A DNA stretch of 31,584 nucleotides, from positions 23,088,613 to 23,120,196 of the forward strand of contig CM044513.1 of NCBI GenBank assembly GCA_024364805.1, read 5' to 3'. This stretch comes from Euprymna scolopes. Its lineage: Eukaryota; Mollusca; Cephalopoda; Sepiida; Sepiolidae. Positions 31,511-31,584 of this stretch are shown here, piece after piece (the first letter of the stretch is position 1; each line of letters starts with the position of its first letter). The notes beneath the pieces were generated by a model. That model was given only the letters and a program-made list of their open reading frames with translations, was not told the DNA's origin and searched no databases. A program made the translations under genes and the position numbers.

Positions 31511-31584
31511 CTTCGACATGATACTATAGCTTTCTGTTAACACACACACATATATAATAAAAACTAACACACACGTATATATAT
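31478..31584. repeat. (TA)n and (CA)n microsatellites at the right edge
   Basis: (TA)n with one GTATATA interruption at 31478-31510, then short ACACACACATATATA and ACACACACGTATATATAT tracts running off the window. Confidence 0.9.

Overview
This is an AT-rich, intron-poor, repeat-dominated animal genomic window. The mix of Tc1 and mariner transposons, CR1-, RTE- and jockey-type LINEs, a hAT deletion derivative, long (AT)n tracts and short-period minisatellites fits a mollusc genome, most likely a coleoid cephalopod. That assignment is inference from element content only. I recognise no host gene, exon, tRNA, rRNA or conventional regulatory unit; nearly everything identifiable is mobile or repetitive DNA in decay.

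Layout, left to right. A Tc1-type (DD34E) transposon on the minus strand enters at the left edge (1 to about 1225). A jockey-like LINE 3' end on the minus strand follows (1340-1690), cut at its 5' side by an (AT)n tract. At 2232-2464 is a near-perfect long inverted repeat (foldback element). Two head-to-tail minus-strand copies of a dispersed repeat lie at 3991-4653. A plus-strand mariner (DD34D) with one clear terminal inverted repeat occupies 5680-6805. After quiet AT-rich DNA, a minus-strand RTE-like LINE with endonuclease and reverse transcriptase runs from about 12420 back to 9556. It is followed by a jockey-like LINE whose 5' part (12490-12730) is inverted relative to its 3' part (12795-13930).

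From 15881 to 23907 two diverged direct repeats of about 1.08-1.09 kb, with TG starts, bracket about 5.9 kb. They look like the LTRs of an old element, but no gag or pol is recognisable between them. Instead an almost full-span CR1-like LINE (minus strand, 21000 to 17345; ORF1 with PHD-like zinc finger and coiled coil, endonuclease, reverse transcriptase) fills most of the interior. Right of this, three plus-strand copies of the dispersed repeat seen at 4 kb (23981-25230) run into a 54-bp minisatellite, then 52-bp, about 70-bp and about 150-bp tandem arrays that are partly interleaved (25310-28110) and capped at both ends by (AT)n.

A 1222-bp non-autonomous hAT element with matching terminal inverted repeats and a 7-of-8 target-site duplication lies at 28841-30062. 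The remainder to the right edge is AT-rich DNA with no feature I can support.

No cooperating gene system was found. The points most worth a second look are the LTR-like pair without recognisable retroviral genes, the interleaved satellite block, the foldback element, and the dispersed repeat whose end resembles the minisatellite unit.
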